Origin: Cyanoderma ruficeps
Taxonomy: Eukaryota > Chordata > Aves > Passeriformes > Timaliidae
Assembly: GCA_008694505.1 (NCBI GenBank)
Contig: VZDJ01007749.1
Span: 3,624,941-3,688,940 of the forward strand
Length of the DNA: 64,000 nt
Reading direction: 5' to 3'
Below are positions 24,739 through 36,850 of the stretch, piece after piece. Position 1 is the stretch's first letter; each line of letters starts with the position of its first letter. The notes under the pieces were generated by a model, which ran no database searches, was not told the origin of the DNA, and saw nothing but the letters and a program-made list of their open reading frames with translations. The translations under genes were made by a program, and so were the position numbers.

Positions 24739-25080
24739 CACAGAATAAGTCGAGTTGGAAGGAACACACAAGGATCATCAAGTCCAGCTCCTGGCCCTGC
24801 ACAGGACACCCCAGGAGTCACTGCATGTGCCTGAGAGCATTACCCAAACACTTGTTAGACTCTGTCAGGCTTGGTGCTGTGACCGCTGCCCTGGGGAGCC
24901 TGTTCCAGTGCCTAACCACTCTCTGAGTGAAGAACCTTTTTCTGATATCCAACCTAACCCCCTGGCACAACTTCAGGCCATTCCCTCAAGTCCTGTCACT
25001 GTCATCACAGAGAGGAGATCAGTGCCTGCCTCTCCTCTGCCCCTCAAGAGGAAGTTGTAACTGCTATGAGGTCTTCCCTC
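24739..25080 (-). mobile_element. CR1 LINE 3' end, split by LTR (3' part)
   Basis: Read on the minus strand, this is the 3' end of a CR1 retrotransposon. The plus-strand text runs from 'cagaataagtcgagttggaa' through 'ccaggagtcactgcatgtgc', 'ggagcctgttccagtgccta' and 'cattccctcaagtcctgtca' to 'gaggtcttccctc'. These blocks keep the order of the CR1 3' region. It stops abruptly at 25080 where an LTR begins and resumes at 25527/25531. It is truncated and decayed and cannot encode a functional protein. Confidence 0.95.
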
Positions 25081-25526
25081 TGATGCCTTGGGAAGGCTGA
25101 CCTGAAACAGAGACTGGACAGAGCTGGAGAATAAAGTAGATATTTATTGAAAGGCCTCCAGGATCCACCTTAGGCAGGACAAGAGCCTGAGCAGGGCTAC
25201 ACCCAAGGTGGACAAAGAATGGTCACAAAATGGCTGACCAGTCACGAGGTCTTACACTTTTTTAAGTTTTGGTCCATTTGCATATTGGGGTTTAACTGTC
25301 TAATTACAGCTTCAGGTTGTGAGGCCCCTTCCTTCTTTTTTTTCTCTCTTCAGTCCACCGTTTATGCTGTTGGGCTGGAAGTTGTCCTTGGTCCTCAGCA
25401 GGAAAAGGATTTGTTTTGTCTACCTACTCTGTGAAGAGAGCTTACTGACACTTAATATGAGGCTCAGAGCTACACCCCCAGCCAGCACAGAATCTGAAAA
25501 CATGAAAGCTGAAACTTAAGGCATCA
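25081..25526 (-). mobile_element. Solo LTR of an endogenous retrovirus, inserted in CR1
   Basis: The 446-bp element begins TGATGCCTT and ends AAGGCATCA, a perfect 9-bp terminal inverted repeat with the TG...CA ends of retroviral LTRs. It is flanked by a 4-bp target duplication, CCTC at 25077-25080 and 25527-25530. Removing the LTR and one CCTC rejoins the CR1 sequence exactly (GTCTTCCCTC then AATCTCCTC), so the boundaries are secure. Orientation is inferred as minus: on that strand an AATAAA lies at 25148-25143, about 60 bp before the 3' end, and an A-rich TATA-like CTTAAAAAAG sits upstream near 25268-25257. No internal retroviral genes remain, as expected after recombination between two LTRs. 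A 4-bp duplication is typical of gammaretrovirus-like (ERV1) integrases, so that class is suggested. Confidence 0.9.
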
Positions 25527-25530
25527 CCTC

Positions 25531-26217
25531 AATCTCCTCTTGAGCAACACACCAAGTGACCTCAGCCACACCCCACACGGCTTCCTCTCAAGGCCCTTCA
25601 TCATCCTCGTTGCTTCCCTCAGACACTCTCTCATAGTTTAAAGTCTTTCTTATATTGTGGCATCAAAACTGTCCCCAGCACTGGAGGTGAGTCCACCCCA
25701 GCTCAGAGCAGAGTGGGACAATCCCCTCCCTTGCCCAGCTGGCCATGCTGTGCCTGATGCCCCCCAGGACAGGGTTTGTTCTCCTGGCTGCCAGGGCACT
25801 GCTGACTCACTTGCCATCAAGCAGGACCTCCAGGTCCTTTCCATGGCACTGTTTTCCAGCCTCTCATTCTCCAGTCTGGCTGTACATCCAGGTTTTCCCC
25901 ATCCCAGGTGCAGAATCGAGCACTTTTCCCACACTGAACTCCATATGGTTGGTGATTGCCCAGCCCTGTGATATGCTGTGGTCTCTCCTGCCTTCAAAGG
26001 AGTCAACAGCTCCTCCAGTTTTGTATCATCTGTGAATTTGCTCAGTATCCTTCCAGTCCTTCATCCAAGTCATTTATGAAGATGTTGAAGAGCACAGGGC
26101 CAAGGGCTTCCCTCCTGAAGCTATCCTGGCTGGGATTGATGACTGTGTTGTCCTTCAGGTGTTTTTCAGTACATCCCAGAATAATCTTCTCCATAACGTC
26201 ACCAGGCACTGAAGTGT
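25531..26217 (-). mobile_element. CR1 LINE, split by LTR (5'-ward part with RT remnant)
   Basis: This continues the CR1 of 24739-25080 beyond the LTR. The minus strand encodes a decayed end of the CR1 ORF2 reverse transcriptase. A block reading ALGPVLFNIFINDLDEGLEG near 26110-26050 is followed, after a one-base deletion that shifts frame, by KFTDDTKLEELL, where TDD is the counterpart of the usual ADD catalytic motif. Beyond this comes the C-terminal region with WEKCSILHLGWGKPGC. The element is 5'-truncated near 26217 ('ccaggcactgaag'). The 118-codon minus frame at 25650-26006 belongs to it and is not a separate gene. Confidence 0.95.
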
Positions 26218-29200
26218 ACACACAGCAGTATCTCTTGCTTTTGCTATTTCTTTCTTTATTTCTATTAAACTCATAATCAGTTTAGAGATGTGCAAGAGTG
26301 GCTCTTTCACAATTTGCACTTTGGAAATGGGGAAAGTGTACTACTTCCCCTACATGTGCAGAAATGTGCTCAGTTTTTCCAAAACAAGATATTTACTTCC
26401 TGGCTAAGGTCCAGAATGGAAAATTTAAGAGTAGTAAATATTTCTGAGCGGGGCGGGGGGTGGTGGTGGTGGTGGGGGGGTGTTGATTTAGCATGTTCTT
26501 TTGTTTGTTTGTTGGGGGGGTTGGGATTTCTTTTAAGTTGTGGAGGGTGTCTGCCCTTTCCCCCAGCTCCTTGCACACCTGCAACAGGGTGCCCCTATTT
26601 TGGGAGGTACAAGCTGATGTGATTCTCCTTGGTTTCCCGCACACCTGACTTGGGGGCTGTGAAAGAAACCTGTGGGGGATGATAACCTGTGTAATTCTGT
26701 CAGTGCACACACTGGAACAGGTAAGCCTGGGAGCAGCAGGGAGGCTGGCAGGGCTGTGGTAGATACCACCTGTAGGTATATATGTATATAGGACTGTGAA
26801 GATGAGTGCTCTTCCCTGCACTGCCCCCATATAGGTATAGGCATAAAGAAACACATTTTTATAGGCTTTATTTTCTCTCTTATCTGTGTATGTCCTCAGA
26901 AATACTAATTACTGAGTGTAAATTGTTGGGAAACAGCTGCACAAGTCCATCCATTTGCTGGTAGACTCATTTCCTCTGCATCCTTCCACCCCTGCATTTT
27001 AGAGAGGAAAGGGATTTATTATAAGGCAGCACTGTGGAAAAAACTTCCTTAGAGAAACCCACTGGATAATCTGGGAAAGGCTTGAGTAATGGAGCTTTTT
27101 GTGAGCTAACAGAATAAAACTACTCCACAAAAATATTATCGTTGGGAACATGAGCTGAAAAGGGAATGATTCATGTGAAATCCGGGATGTGCCTGTGTTT
27201 CCTATGAATCAGTGCTGTGAAAAGTAGGAGAGGGCTGAGGCAAAATGAGCACCCGAGACCTGCCCCGAAGCATGGAAAAGATAAAACACCTTTATTAAAG
27301 ACCTTGTCAGGAAGTAACAGGGAGTGTGAGACAGACTTGGGAAAACCACAGGATAGAGAGTCCCTAGAGCTAAGGAGAAAGCTGCATGAGGAGCCTGTGT
27401 GATTGCTGATAGAGTTATGATTAAGGACCAGCAGGCAGAATTTCCTGTGATACTCCATGCAAGTGAAAACAGATCTCCTCACCCCTCTGCACCTACACTA
27501 CCTCATCCAGGAGCATGAGAAAAGAAACTGCTGCCAGAAAGAAGCTTTGTGTGCTATCTCTGTGCTTTACTGGGAGATATTGCTTCACAGGAGGCTTAGT
27601 GGAACAGATTAGGTGAAAAGAATCTGTGACCCAGCAATCTTTTTCCTGTCTTTCTTAAGGAGAAATCAGTCCCATCCACTATTTAATGTTTCACAGGCAG
27701 CAGAACTTGTGCTCCTGACTCACCAAGGGGTTTTGAACCCACCCCTAATTTCTTCCCTGATGCTGCCACTGGTTGAGGTGATGGAGACAAAGCAGGAGGT
27801 TTGGCTCTTGTGGCATCTTTGCTTTCTTTGTGCCTTTCTGGAGACTTTGTGTTAGTGCTGAGGTTACCTGGTGGTGCATGCAAGCCCCGGGGGAGCCATG
27901 GGGCCAAAAGCTGCTGTGTTTCCTCTCCCATACCTTTGTGGCTGGGCTGTTCCTGCCTCTGACAGTCCCCCGAGGTGCTGTGTTGCTGAATTTGGACTGG
28001 GTCTTTCTGTCACATGCTGTATTTAGGCTGTGGATTTGCATCGTTAGCTTGAGTGTCTTAATGAGCAGCCACTTGCCTGTGGCACCAAACACTTGCCTCT
28101 CATGGGCTGTGGCACTCTGATGTGGGAGCAACTCTGTTGTGTGGTCAAAGATGCTGCAGTAAGGGAGAGAAGACGAAAAAACCCAACTTTTTTTTTGTCA
28201 CAGGCAGGTCTTAGATGCCCCTATGTCCAAAGCCTTTGGCAGGTTATGGGTAACATCTATGGCTATAACTCCCTCTGAGGTTCCTGTGCTGCCTCACTTT
28301 TTGGAGGTGGCACAGGTGTGATGCCACCAGGCAGGGCTGGGGCTGTCAGATGCTGGGGCCAGGGGTGATCCCCTGGCTGCCATGACGGCCTCTTCCCTGC
28401 ACACTCATGGTTTGCACTGCTTTGCAGGGTCTTTTGCTGAAACAAAATGGTCTGGGTGACAAAACGGAAAAACTGGTCATCACTTATTCACAGATAGATC
28501 CTAAAAATATATGGCTATTGTTCCTTTCCTGATGACCCAGCTGGGATGAGTTGTTTTATAGAGGAAGCAAGAAGATAAACAAGCAATTCCAGTATGCAAG
28601 GGTGAAGGTTGTTGTCCAATTTTTTTCAGCTTCCTGAATCTGACTCCTAGATCTTTCTTTGCTATCAGGCTTCCCCTCTCCATCTCCCTTTCTGAGCAGG
28701 AAAACAGGAGAGATGGCTGAGGATGTTCGTGTGAAATGTCAGGCTGAGATACTACATGAAGGGAGACATTGGGGCCCTCGGGCAATGGTGCTGCTCCTCC
28801 CCATGTCACTGGTTCCTGATTCCGGGCTGGGGAAAGGATGCATTGTGATCCTGGTGTGTGTAACCAGCTGGGAAGCTGCCACAGATGGGAAACCCACTGG
28901 TGGATGCCACAGCTCTGGATGTGATCCTTCTGCAGCATCCAGAAGTCCACCAGTGTTGTTGGTAAGGTCTGATGGGGTATTTATGTGAAATGTTCTTGCT
29001 GACCCCAACCAGGATATTCCTGCCTGGCTCAAACTGAGCCACTCCTTTCTTCCCACCTCCCAGCATGGCTGTCACTCTGCTCAGCAGTTTAACCGTATCA
29101 CCTCTAGTTTGGTCTAAGCACAGGGAGAAAGCGCAGTGCTCATTAGGCTGTGAAAAAACCAACCCAAACCAAAGCATATTGTAGGTGGCATGAAGGTCTG

Positions 29201-31737
29201 GGCACCAGGATACAAATCTTTGCTCATTTTAGCAGCAGGTTGATCTGTGACAGCTCATTTCAGGTTTGGTGGTGTGTTTTCTTTGTTCCATTCAGAGGGG
29301 GTGCGGGCCCCTCATGTGGTTGCAAACGCCTGCGTTTGTACACATTTCCTAAATCACAGTGGGTGATTTAGTGCTGAGCCTCACATGGCCTTGATTTGCC
29401 CCCTGACATTATACAAAATAAGAAAAATGTGGAGTGAGGCCGCACTGCTTCTCAGTCACCAGCTCTGCAGCTGGTGTGAATCAACCCAGCTCCTTGGGCT
29501 TCTGTGGAGTTGCACCCCTACACACCAGAGATGGTGCAGCTCCTCACGTGTGAGGGCTCCTCTCAAAGTTGTCTCATGTCAGGCCCTGCACAAGCACCTG
29601 GGCAGCAATACTGACTTTTGCAAGCACCGTGCCCAGCTGCTGCTTTGCTTTTTCTGCAAGCTGGACATCCTCAGCACGGCAGGAACAGGATGAGCAGAAG
29701 CAGCACATCTGTCTCTGGGTTGCCCGTGCCACTTCGCTGTATTTCGGCCGGGAGGCACTGGAGGGAATAGGCTGCCTCAGCAGCTCCAGTCCCAGTTTTT
29801 CTCTCTGATAGTTCCCTGCCACATGGGGATATGAAGTCAGTGCGATAGCCTCTTCAGCGTGATTGGAAAAATATATCTGTGCAACAGCCTCAGACATGAG
29901 ACCTCAGCCCCTCTGCTCTGAGCCTGGAGCTGGAGTTTGGTCAGTGATTTCCTGGTGCATTGCAGTGCACTTCTCAATCAGAGCACCCCCAAGCCTCATG
30001 GGTTTGCCTGCCCAGACCCCAGCTCTGCTGCTAAAGAATCTGTTTTTGAGCTTGGGTTAAACCAGTGACTTTAGGATATAGGTTCCTGGTGGGCTGCTGA
30101 TGTATCCCGTTGTGTTTGGGCAGGAGCGTTCAGGATTTGTGAGATTTGCCCTTAGCCCTCAATAAGCCTAAAGAAAACCCAAGTGTATCCTTGCATAGTT
30201 GTGAGTCTGTAACATTGTTTTGATTCTGTTATGTGAAAAAAAGAACCTACTGTTCTGAAATACTTTTAATAAGCTTCAATAGGCTGGCACCACATGCCAG
30301 CTGGGGCTGGGCTGCCAGGCAGGAGTTGTCTGTCCCCTCCAGTGCAGCCTGGCCATCATCACACTGCACTCCTCACCTGGAGATCTCCAGTGCATTTTGA
30401 TTCTTCCTAAAGACATACTTGTGACACCATTCTAATGGCATCGGGAGTGCCATCGGAATATTACCTTCCCTGCAGCTTTGGACACCTGTTGGGGTTTATG
30501 CTATCACCTGATTGCTGTATCAACATGAATTGCTCCAGGGGTGCTGCTAGCTTGAGGGGTGTGTAGGGAGGGGAAACTGGACAGGCTGGGAACATCTCTC
30601 TGGGAGCATCAGGGAACATCACAGTCCCTCTCTGAGGACATCAATCAGCCCTCAGGACTTCTGCCTTGGTCCACCCCTGCCAGGGCTGCAAGAACCAGGA
30701 GAGCTTGGGATGGGCAGTTCATGGGATGGGAGAGTGTAGGGGAGAAGCCATCATCCTGACAAGGTGCCTGGGTGTCTTGGGCAGTGTGGGCACCTCAGGA
30801 AAGGAGGATGAGGGGTCTGTGTCCCTCCAGCTTGCAGGGAACAAAGGTCCCCTTCCATCAAGTTTCATTGTATGGATTTCAAGTGAAACTGAGGCAGAGT
30901 TCTCCACCAGAAGGCACAGCAAGCATCTGCCCTTGCTCAGCATTTGATCCCAGCCTCTCCCCTGTCTGTGGCTATCTGTTCCTTTCACCGAGCACCTGGA
31001 AACAGCTGACTAATGGAGATGTGCAGATGGTCATCAACTTCTGCATTATACAGCACGTGGCTAAAAATAGCCAAGGTTGCAGGTCCAGGCCCCAGCTCTG
31101 CTGGGAGAGATTTGCAGGGCACAGTCAAGAAGCGATTTGTCCCCTGGTGCCATGGCAACAGCTCTCAAATGTGAGCAGCGGGGCAGCAGCAGCATGGTGC
31201 TGCTCCACTGGTGCGCGGGATGACCTTGGAGAGGCGGGAAGCAGCAAGGTGGGCCCCTGTTCCCTCCCACAGCCCCTTTCCTCAGCCTGCAGCCATGAGC
31301 TGTGGCAGAAGAGACTTGTGAAGGATGGACTAAAATAAGGAAAATATGCCTCGTTTCATTTGCATTTAGATGGCAAAGATAAGGATAACTAGGAATTGCC
31401 AGTAAAGGTGATACATGAAAAATGCAGTAGAGAGATTTGTAGTTGTATCACTGAGAGTGCCTGTACTTCTTTTTTTCAGGAGCTTTTTCTGTTCAGCTTG
31501 GTTTTAGCTTAGCTCTATGCTGCCTGTTAGCCATGGTGCTGTGGGTTCTTGCTGGAGGACAATGTAAGTAGACTGGTTTCACTAGGAGATGGAACTGGAA
31601 GTGTTGTAAATGCTGTCCAAACCAAAGAGGGCAAAGGTCCATCTGCAGCTCCTCAGCAATAGCTGTCTTAGCGCATTGCAGCTCTGCTGTTTGTCACATT
31701 GTCACACGGTCTTTGCAGTCTGACGGGTAAAATGTCA
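26218..31737. other. Unique non-coding sequence with G-rich patch
   Basis: Beyond the CR1 edge no gene or repeat family is recognised over 5.5 kb. The only structure noted is the G-rich region at 26450-26525. Frames up to 188 codons (30772-31338 plus) show no domain and overlap frames on the other strand. Confidence 0.6.
26450..26525 (+). repeat. G-rich simple repeat, GGT units and G-runs
   Basis: The plus strand has GGGG, GGGGGG, five TGG/GGT units and two G7 runs (ends at about 26480 and 26520), with a TTTG-rich spacer between. Several G-runs close together could form a G-quadruplex. The His/Pro-rich minus-strand frames here are translations of this repeat. Confidence 0.8.
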
Positions 31738-31763
31738 CTTTTCCCTTCACTGCAAGGGAAAAG
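31738..31763. repeat. 10-bp perfect hairpin, 6-nt loop
   Basis: CTTTTCCCTT at 31738-31747, loop CACTGC, then AAGGGAAAAG at 31754-31763. It is a short inverted repeat. No T-run or gene end marks it as a terminator, and this is not prokaryotic DNA. Confidence 0.8.
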
Positions 31764-32001
31764 GAGATGGAAACTGAACTGAGATAAACAATTCAGGTAC
31801 TTTTGCAAATATCTTCTCTGCAAAGGGCTGAAGTGTAAGAGTTTAATATTGTTCTTCACTCCAAAGGGCCCTAAGGAATCAGCATTTGCTTGCAGAAAGT
31901 TGTTGGATGCATCTTTGTTTTCTACTCTGTTTCCACGTGAGGAAGCAGACTGGATATTCTGGGCCTTATTTTCATATGTGACATAACCTGTCTCAGTTTT
32001 C

Positions 32002-32023
32002 ATCATAAAATTAATTTTATGAT
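32002..32023. repeat. 22-bp perfect palindrome
   Basis: ATCATAAAATT at 32002-32012 is followed directly by its exact reverse complement AATTTTATGAT at 32013-32023, with no spacer. The centre is AATTAATT, a homeodomain-type palindromic core. Perfect spacer-free palindromes of this length are uncommon. Either a dimeric protein-binding site or chance in AT-rich sequence is possible. Confidence 0.9.
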
Positions 32024-35000
32024 AAATTTTTTTTAAGGAGGTTGAGATTTTTCTTAATCTTAGCTCCAAATACATAAGATGGCCTGGTTTGAATTTGGCC
32101 CAGCATTAGGGCAACTCAGGCCCCTTTGAAACCTCCCTGTGGGTACCCAAAATGAGACCAGACCTAGGTATACAAGCTTTTAATGAGACTCCTGTGAGTA
32201 TTTGATGTCCTCGTTTGAGAAAGGGAAGTGGTATAGGAAAATTGAAATGGCTGGGGGTAGAGGCTCAAATGTTTTGATACAGGAGAGGAACTGAAGCATA
32301 GCCATGTTTCAAGAATTCTCTGTCTCCACCCATGCTTGTGCTCAGCACTGTCTCCTCCTGCACAGAGAGCTGCTCTCCTAATGGAGCTGGATCCAAGGCA
32401 TCAGTTGGAAACAGTTTTGAGGCTGAGCTTGGTTCAGCTGACTGAAAAGATAGAAACCATTCAGAAAAAATACAGTCCAGATTTGGGTTTAAATTTTATG
32501 TGCATATTTGAGTTTGGCTACACTGAATTTTCTTTTAGGTGGGCCTCTTTGTCAGTAAGGCAGAAAAAAAGTCCCTGCTTTATTTTACCAAGCGCCTTTA
32601 TGGGAAAGTTAAACAAATGTTTATCTTTCACAACATTGCTTATCAAATGTCTGCAGGACAGCCCTGCCTCTGAAAGAGGGACCTCCCCTTTCTCAGAGTG
32701 TGCTCTTGGGCAGGTGTCCCAATTCCCTCTTTGGGACTGAGCAGGAAGCATGGAAGGGGAAGTGAAATAAAAGCAATCAAATGAAATATATCTAGGAAGT
32801 ACAGTCACCAGCACTGCTTCTGAGAGTGGGCAACCCTTAACTCCCATTCTGATGCTAGAGCAAATTTAGCAAGGTGAGTGAAATAATGAGTTGCTTGAAA
32901 TGAAAAGCTTCTGCCTCTGATGCAAAAAGCACGGCAAGAAGAAAAAAATCTGGAAGAATCAGACACCTGCAGGATTCAGATGGATCTCCTGCAGCTCTGA
33001 CTCTCAAGCTGCTGTGTGTTTCTGCACACAGACCTTGAGAGAAGAGCTCATGGAGGTGCAGCTCCCCTTGGCTAGAGGAGATCACACTTGTCTTGTCCTG
33101 GGAAATGCTGGTGTATCTCAGCCCATGATCAGAGCCAGCAGCTCGGTCCAGTTTTCCATCTTTGCCTGCATCTTTCAGTGACCAAATCATGGTTCAGAGC
33201 TGGCATTACCCTGGAACAGTGGCAGCTCCCTGCACTTTCTCACTCATGCTTTGGACTGCTGGATGGCCTCTAACAAAGCAGAGCTCAGTTCCCACAAAGC
33301 CCAGATTTTTCCCAGTGATACCAGCTTCTTCTCTTGGGTGACAAGGGCCTGATGGGATGAGAGCCATGTGTGAAATTGTGCCCAAGGCACCGGGCTGGGC
33401 AGGCAAGGAGCTGTGTTGCCCTAACAGGCACCTACAGGAAGGTGGTGGAGCAAGTGGAGCACCTGCAGAAGTTTCCAGACACCAAAAGCCCACCCTGCCT
33501 TCAGAGATCATCCATCACAGCAGCCACTGGGAGGGTATTCACCAGGCACAGACTTGGCTGCTCTTTGAGCTGCTCATTGAGGCAGTGGCTGCAAGTTGGG
33601 TCATGGCGTTCTGGCACTCCTGCCACGAAGGCTCTGTGACCACCCAGGTATCATCCAAAAGTGTTTCCTAACTGAGGCAGAGAAACTGAGGTCAACCTGC
33701 ACACTCTGCTCCTTCCCCCAGGCTGCCCCTGCACCCTCCACAGTCAGCCAGCCTTGGGGCTGGTTTCCAGCTCAAGGCCAGCAGTGGGTCTGGAGTGCTC
33801 TTCCTCCATCCCATGAAGACCACACTCCACAGGAGGTGCTGCTCTAAACCCACCGTTCTTAGCAAAGCATCACTGTAGACTTCCCTCCACTGCTCTAAGA
33901 AAACAAGGCTATTGCTAGGGGGGAAATGCTCAGCAGGTGCTGCTTTCAGGTGGTTTTGAGCCATGGCTGCCCCACAGGGGGAGTACACAGAGCCCCCTCC
34001 CCGGTGACTGCAGCACCTGGTGTGTGCCAGCAATGGGCAGGGGCAAGGCAGCTGCAGTGGCTATTAGAGGCTCTCATCAGTCTTCAGTCAGGGTGGATGT
34101 GAGACAAGGATGTGATTAGGAAATAGAAGCATGAGTGAAAAGTCATCTATCAATTGGACTTATTAACCTAAATGTGTCAAGTAAGTTTCCACTGAAAGGA
34201 GAAAATTTATTTATTTTTAATTTGGGCCGTTTTAAAAATGGATAAAGAGACAAATTTTTAAATTTTTTTTTACTTTTTAATGTAAGCAACATTGCTTATC
34301 AAAGCTTCAGAGAGTACATGGTTATTCGTTTACCTGTCTCCAGCCTGCAAACAGCTAGCAGCAAAGAAGGACATATTGGGACCACAAGGAGAAAAGGGTG
34401 AAGAATCTAACTTTTCAAAGAAGCTCTTTCCAGGGATTTACAGGTACTTTCTACCAGACTAACACTGCTGCAGCACTCTGTGTCTGCCTCTTGCCTTCTC
34501 TGCCTATACAGTGTCTTGCAGGCAGCTGCATTTGCACTGTCAGTGCCCTGAACTGGGAGGACAGAAGCCAACCCAGGCAGAAAGCCACTTAGCCACAGTT
34601 AGCTTGGTTCCCCTCCAGCTGGCCTGGTGTACTGAGAGAGCACACCTGTCTGTCGGCAAGGACTGCAGATTGCACCTTGCTGCCTTTTGGTGGCACACAG
34701 ATTGGACAGAGTTCTTCTAGGGAAACTCACCCAGCTTTGGGAGTTGCTCCTGGGTCAGAGTCTCTATATCATGATGTTTTGGGGCATGTGACACTGAAGA
34801 AAAGCAGGGAGTTTTGAGGTCCGGTGGGTCATGGCAGTAATTTCCCACAGTCAAAACCTACTAAATTAAAATCTGCATCTGGATGTAATATTCTTAAATT
34901 CATTTCATCTTGGAATCTAAGGCTTGAGTTTGGCCATTATAGAGAGGTTTTTAAGATGGCCCATCTTAAGAGAAGAGGTCCTTTCCTAAACTTCAGGGAT

Positions 35001-35949
35001 GTTCATATCTGGAGTCTTGATTTCAGCCCAATTCTTGTTTAAGATCTCTTTGGACAGGACAAGTGTGGGATTTTTTTTTGTCTCTTGGAAAAAGAAAAAG
35101 CAGAAGTTCCATGTTGGTGAGATTTTTTTTCTTCCCCTCCATCAGACTTTGTTCTGTACAGCACAAGTGAAGTAAATCAGGTTTCTGCTTTCAGTGGCAA
35201 CCAGGACCTGCTGCCTCCCTCTCAGGAGCAGGTGCCTGGTGGCCCCTTATCCAATGTGCGGGATGCTTCTGCATGGCCACTGCCACTGCCCTCCTCCAGC
35301 TGTGGCAGCTGTGCACCCCACAAAGTGTATGTTCCTTCTGTGGAGGTCAGCACTGTGCAGAGGTGACCACTGACAAGACATGAGGCTTCCAGGGCTGAAC
35401 CCTTGCTTCAGAGTCGCACGTCTGTGAGAAATTAAGCATACTTCCAGTCCTGTGCAGCAATTTACTCTGAAACCAAGAAAGAGAATGAACCTCAAAGTTG
35501 CAAATGTTGGAGCCAGTTCCTCTTGTACCCTTTGCAAATTCATTCCTTCCCCAAGCAGCGAAAAATAACGCAGCTCTTCCGCTCCCTCTGACAAACTCCA
35601 ATCATTTTTATAAGCAAATACTGAGAGCAAATAAAAATATTTTGAAGGTTCTGAAATGTTGATTCACTTAATGTTCCGGTCATAAAGGAAATAAAGGGCT
35701 AGAGATCAAAACTGTTTTCACAGTCTTGTCTAAAATGGGAAAAGAAATCATGGCAACCCAAATGTTTTTAGATAAACTTTGCCTCCAGTTGTGAGTTTAT
35801 GCCTGGCTACCATGTTATTTTACAGGTGTTAATTTCTGTCAGTATTAGCTGCATGGTTGCTGTTGGTCTTCTGCTGGCCTCTTTGTCCAGCCTTGACAAG
35901 ACCAAGAGAGACCTGCCCTAAGTTTGCTGGACCATCGAAGCACTGAACA
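32024..35949. other. Unique non-coding sequence
   Basis: No gene or clear transposon. A short 'actgaggcagagaaactgag' near 33672 is reminiscent of MIR but too short to call. AT-rich sequence at 34190-34290 has no further structure. Confidence 0.6.
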
Positions 35950-36135
35950 CTGGGCACTGGAACAGGCTCCCCAGGGCAGTGGTCACAGTCTCAAGTTGTG
36001 ACAGAATTCAAGAAGCATTTGGACAACGCTCTCAGGCATGTGGTGTGACTTTTGAGGATGGCGCTGTGTGGGTCCGGGGACTGGACTCAATGATCCTTGT
36101 GAATCCCTCCCAACTCAGATTCCATGAATTGGAGC
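35950..36135 (+). mobile_element. CR1 LINE 3' end
   Basis: The plus strand shows the CR1 3' region in order: 'gcactggaacaggctcccca', 'gggcagtggtcacag', 'gaattcaagaagcatttgga', 'caacgctctcaggcatgtgg', then 'ggactcaatgatccttgtg' and 'tcccaactcagattccatga'. The last block is a decayed copy of the octamer-type tail (ATTCTATG). The 5' truncation is abrupt at about 35950. It is related to the CR1 at 24.7 kb but in the opposite orientation. Confidence 0.9.
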
Positions 36136-36649
36136 TGAAGCCTGCAAGGTGCTGTCATGGATTTGGGTGCTTTGAACTCTCTCATTAGGTGTACCTGTTT
36201 CTGTACCTGTATCTGTTTCTGGAGGCAGCCACCCCACAGGGTGTCCCCAGACCACACAGGTGTGCAGTGGCTGGTGTCAGTACTGTTGGAGGCTGAGTCC
36301 CATGCTGCAAAGCTCTTGGCTTAGGTTGCTCCTGGGACACAAGCCATGACCTTCACACATCATTATTAATCTTCTGTGGGTTTAATTTTTTCTTTCTCTT
36401 CCTGCCCCCCTCAACAAAGCTTGAACAAATGTCTGTGGGGGTTGTTGTAGCCAGACAGGCTGGTGCTTTCAGTATGTAGTGCTGATGGTGTGTGCTGCAT
36501 GCTCTGGGTTGTCGTGTGTGAATACTCAGAAGAGGTCAGTGTGGAAGGTGGTCCTGGAGGAGGCACCAAAACTGGGGCCTTCCACACCTGCATCCCCCTG
36601 CCTCATGGGAAATGTAGGGAAACAGTCTTGTCAGATGTGCTTGGTTTTC
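36136..36649. other. Spacer between two CR1 3' ends
   Basis: No gene. The sequence between the two plus-strand CR1 tails has no recognisable origin. It contains overlapping short frames at 36463-36849 that run into the second CR1 and are not coding. Confidence 0.55.
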
Positions 36650-36850
36650 CTTCTGGAAGGAAGTACTTTGAGCAAGCAAGGAAGAGGTTGCACAGAGAGG
36701 TGTTTGATGCCCCATCCCTGGAAACATTCAAGGCCAGGTTGGACAAGGCTCTGAGTAACCTGATCCCGTTGAAGACGCCCCTGCCCATTGCAGGAGGGTT
36801 GAAATGGATGATCTCTAAAAGGTCCCTTCCAACCCATACTATTCTATGAA
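36650..36850 (+). mobile_element. CR1 LINE 3' end, second subfamily
   Basis: In order: 'cagagaggtgtttgatgccc', 'catccctggaaacattcaag', 'gccaggttggacaaggctct', 'gagtaacctgatc', then 'gatgatctctaaaaggtccc' and 'ttccaacccatactattcta' with the terminal TATTCTATGAATATG tail. Compared with the copy at 36.0 kb the wording is that of a different CR1 subfamily (GTTGGACAAGGCTCTGAGTAACCTG instead of TTTGGACAACGCTCTCAGGC), so the two are independent insertions. Confidence 0.9.

Noticed and set aside
25650..26006. 118-codon minus-strand frame
   Set aside because: It is the decayed end of CR1 ORF2, already covered by the CR1 annotation.
26370..26576. His/Pro-rich minus-strand frame
   Set aside because: Translation of the GGT/G-run simple repeat.
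33660..33700. MIR-like 'actgaggcagagaaactgag'
   Set aside because: Too short and internally repetitive.
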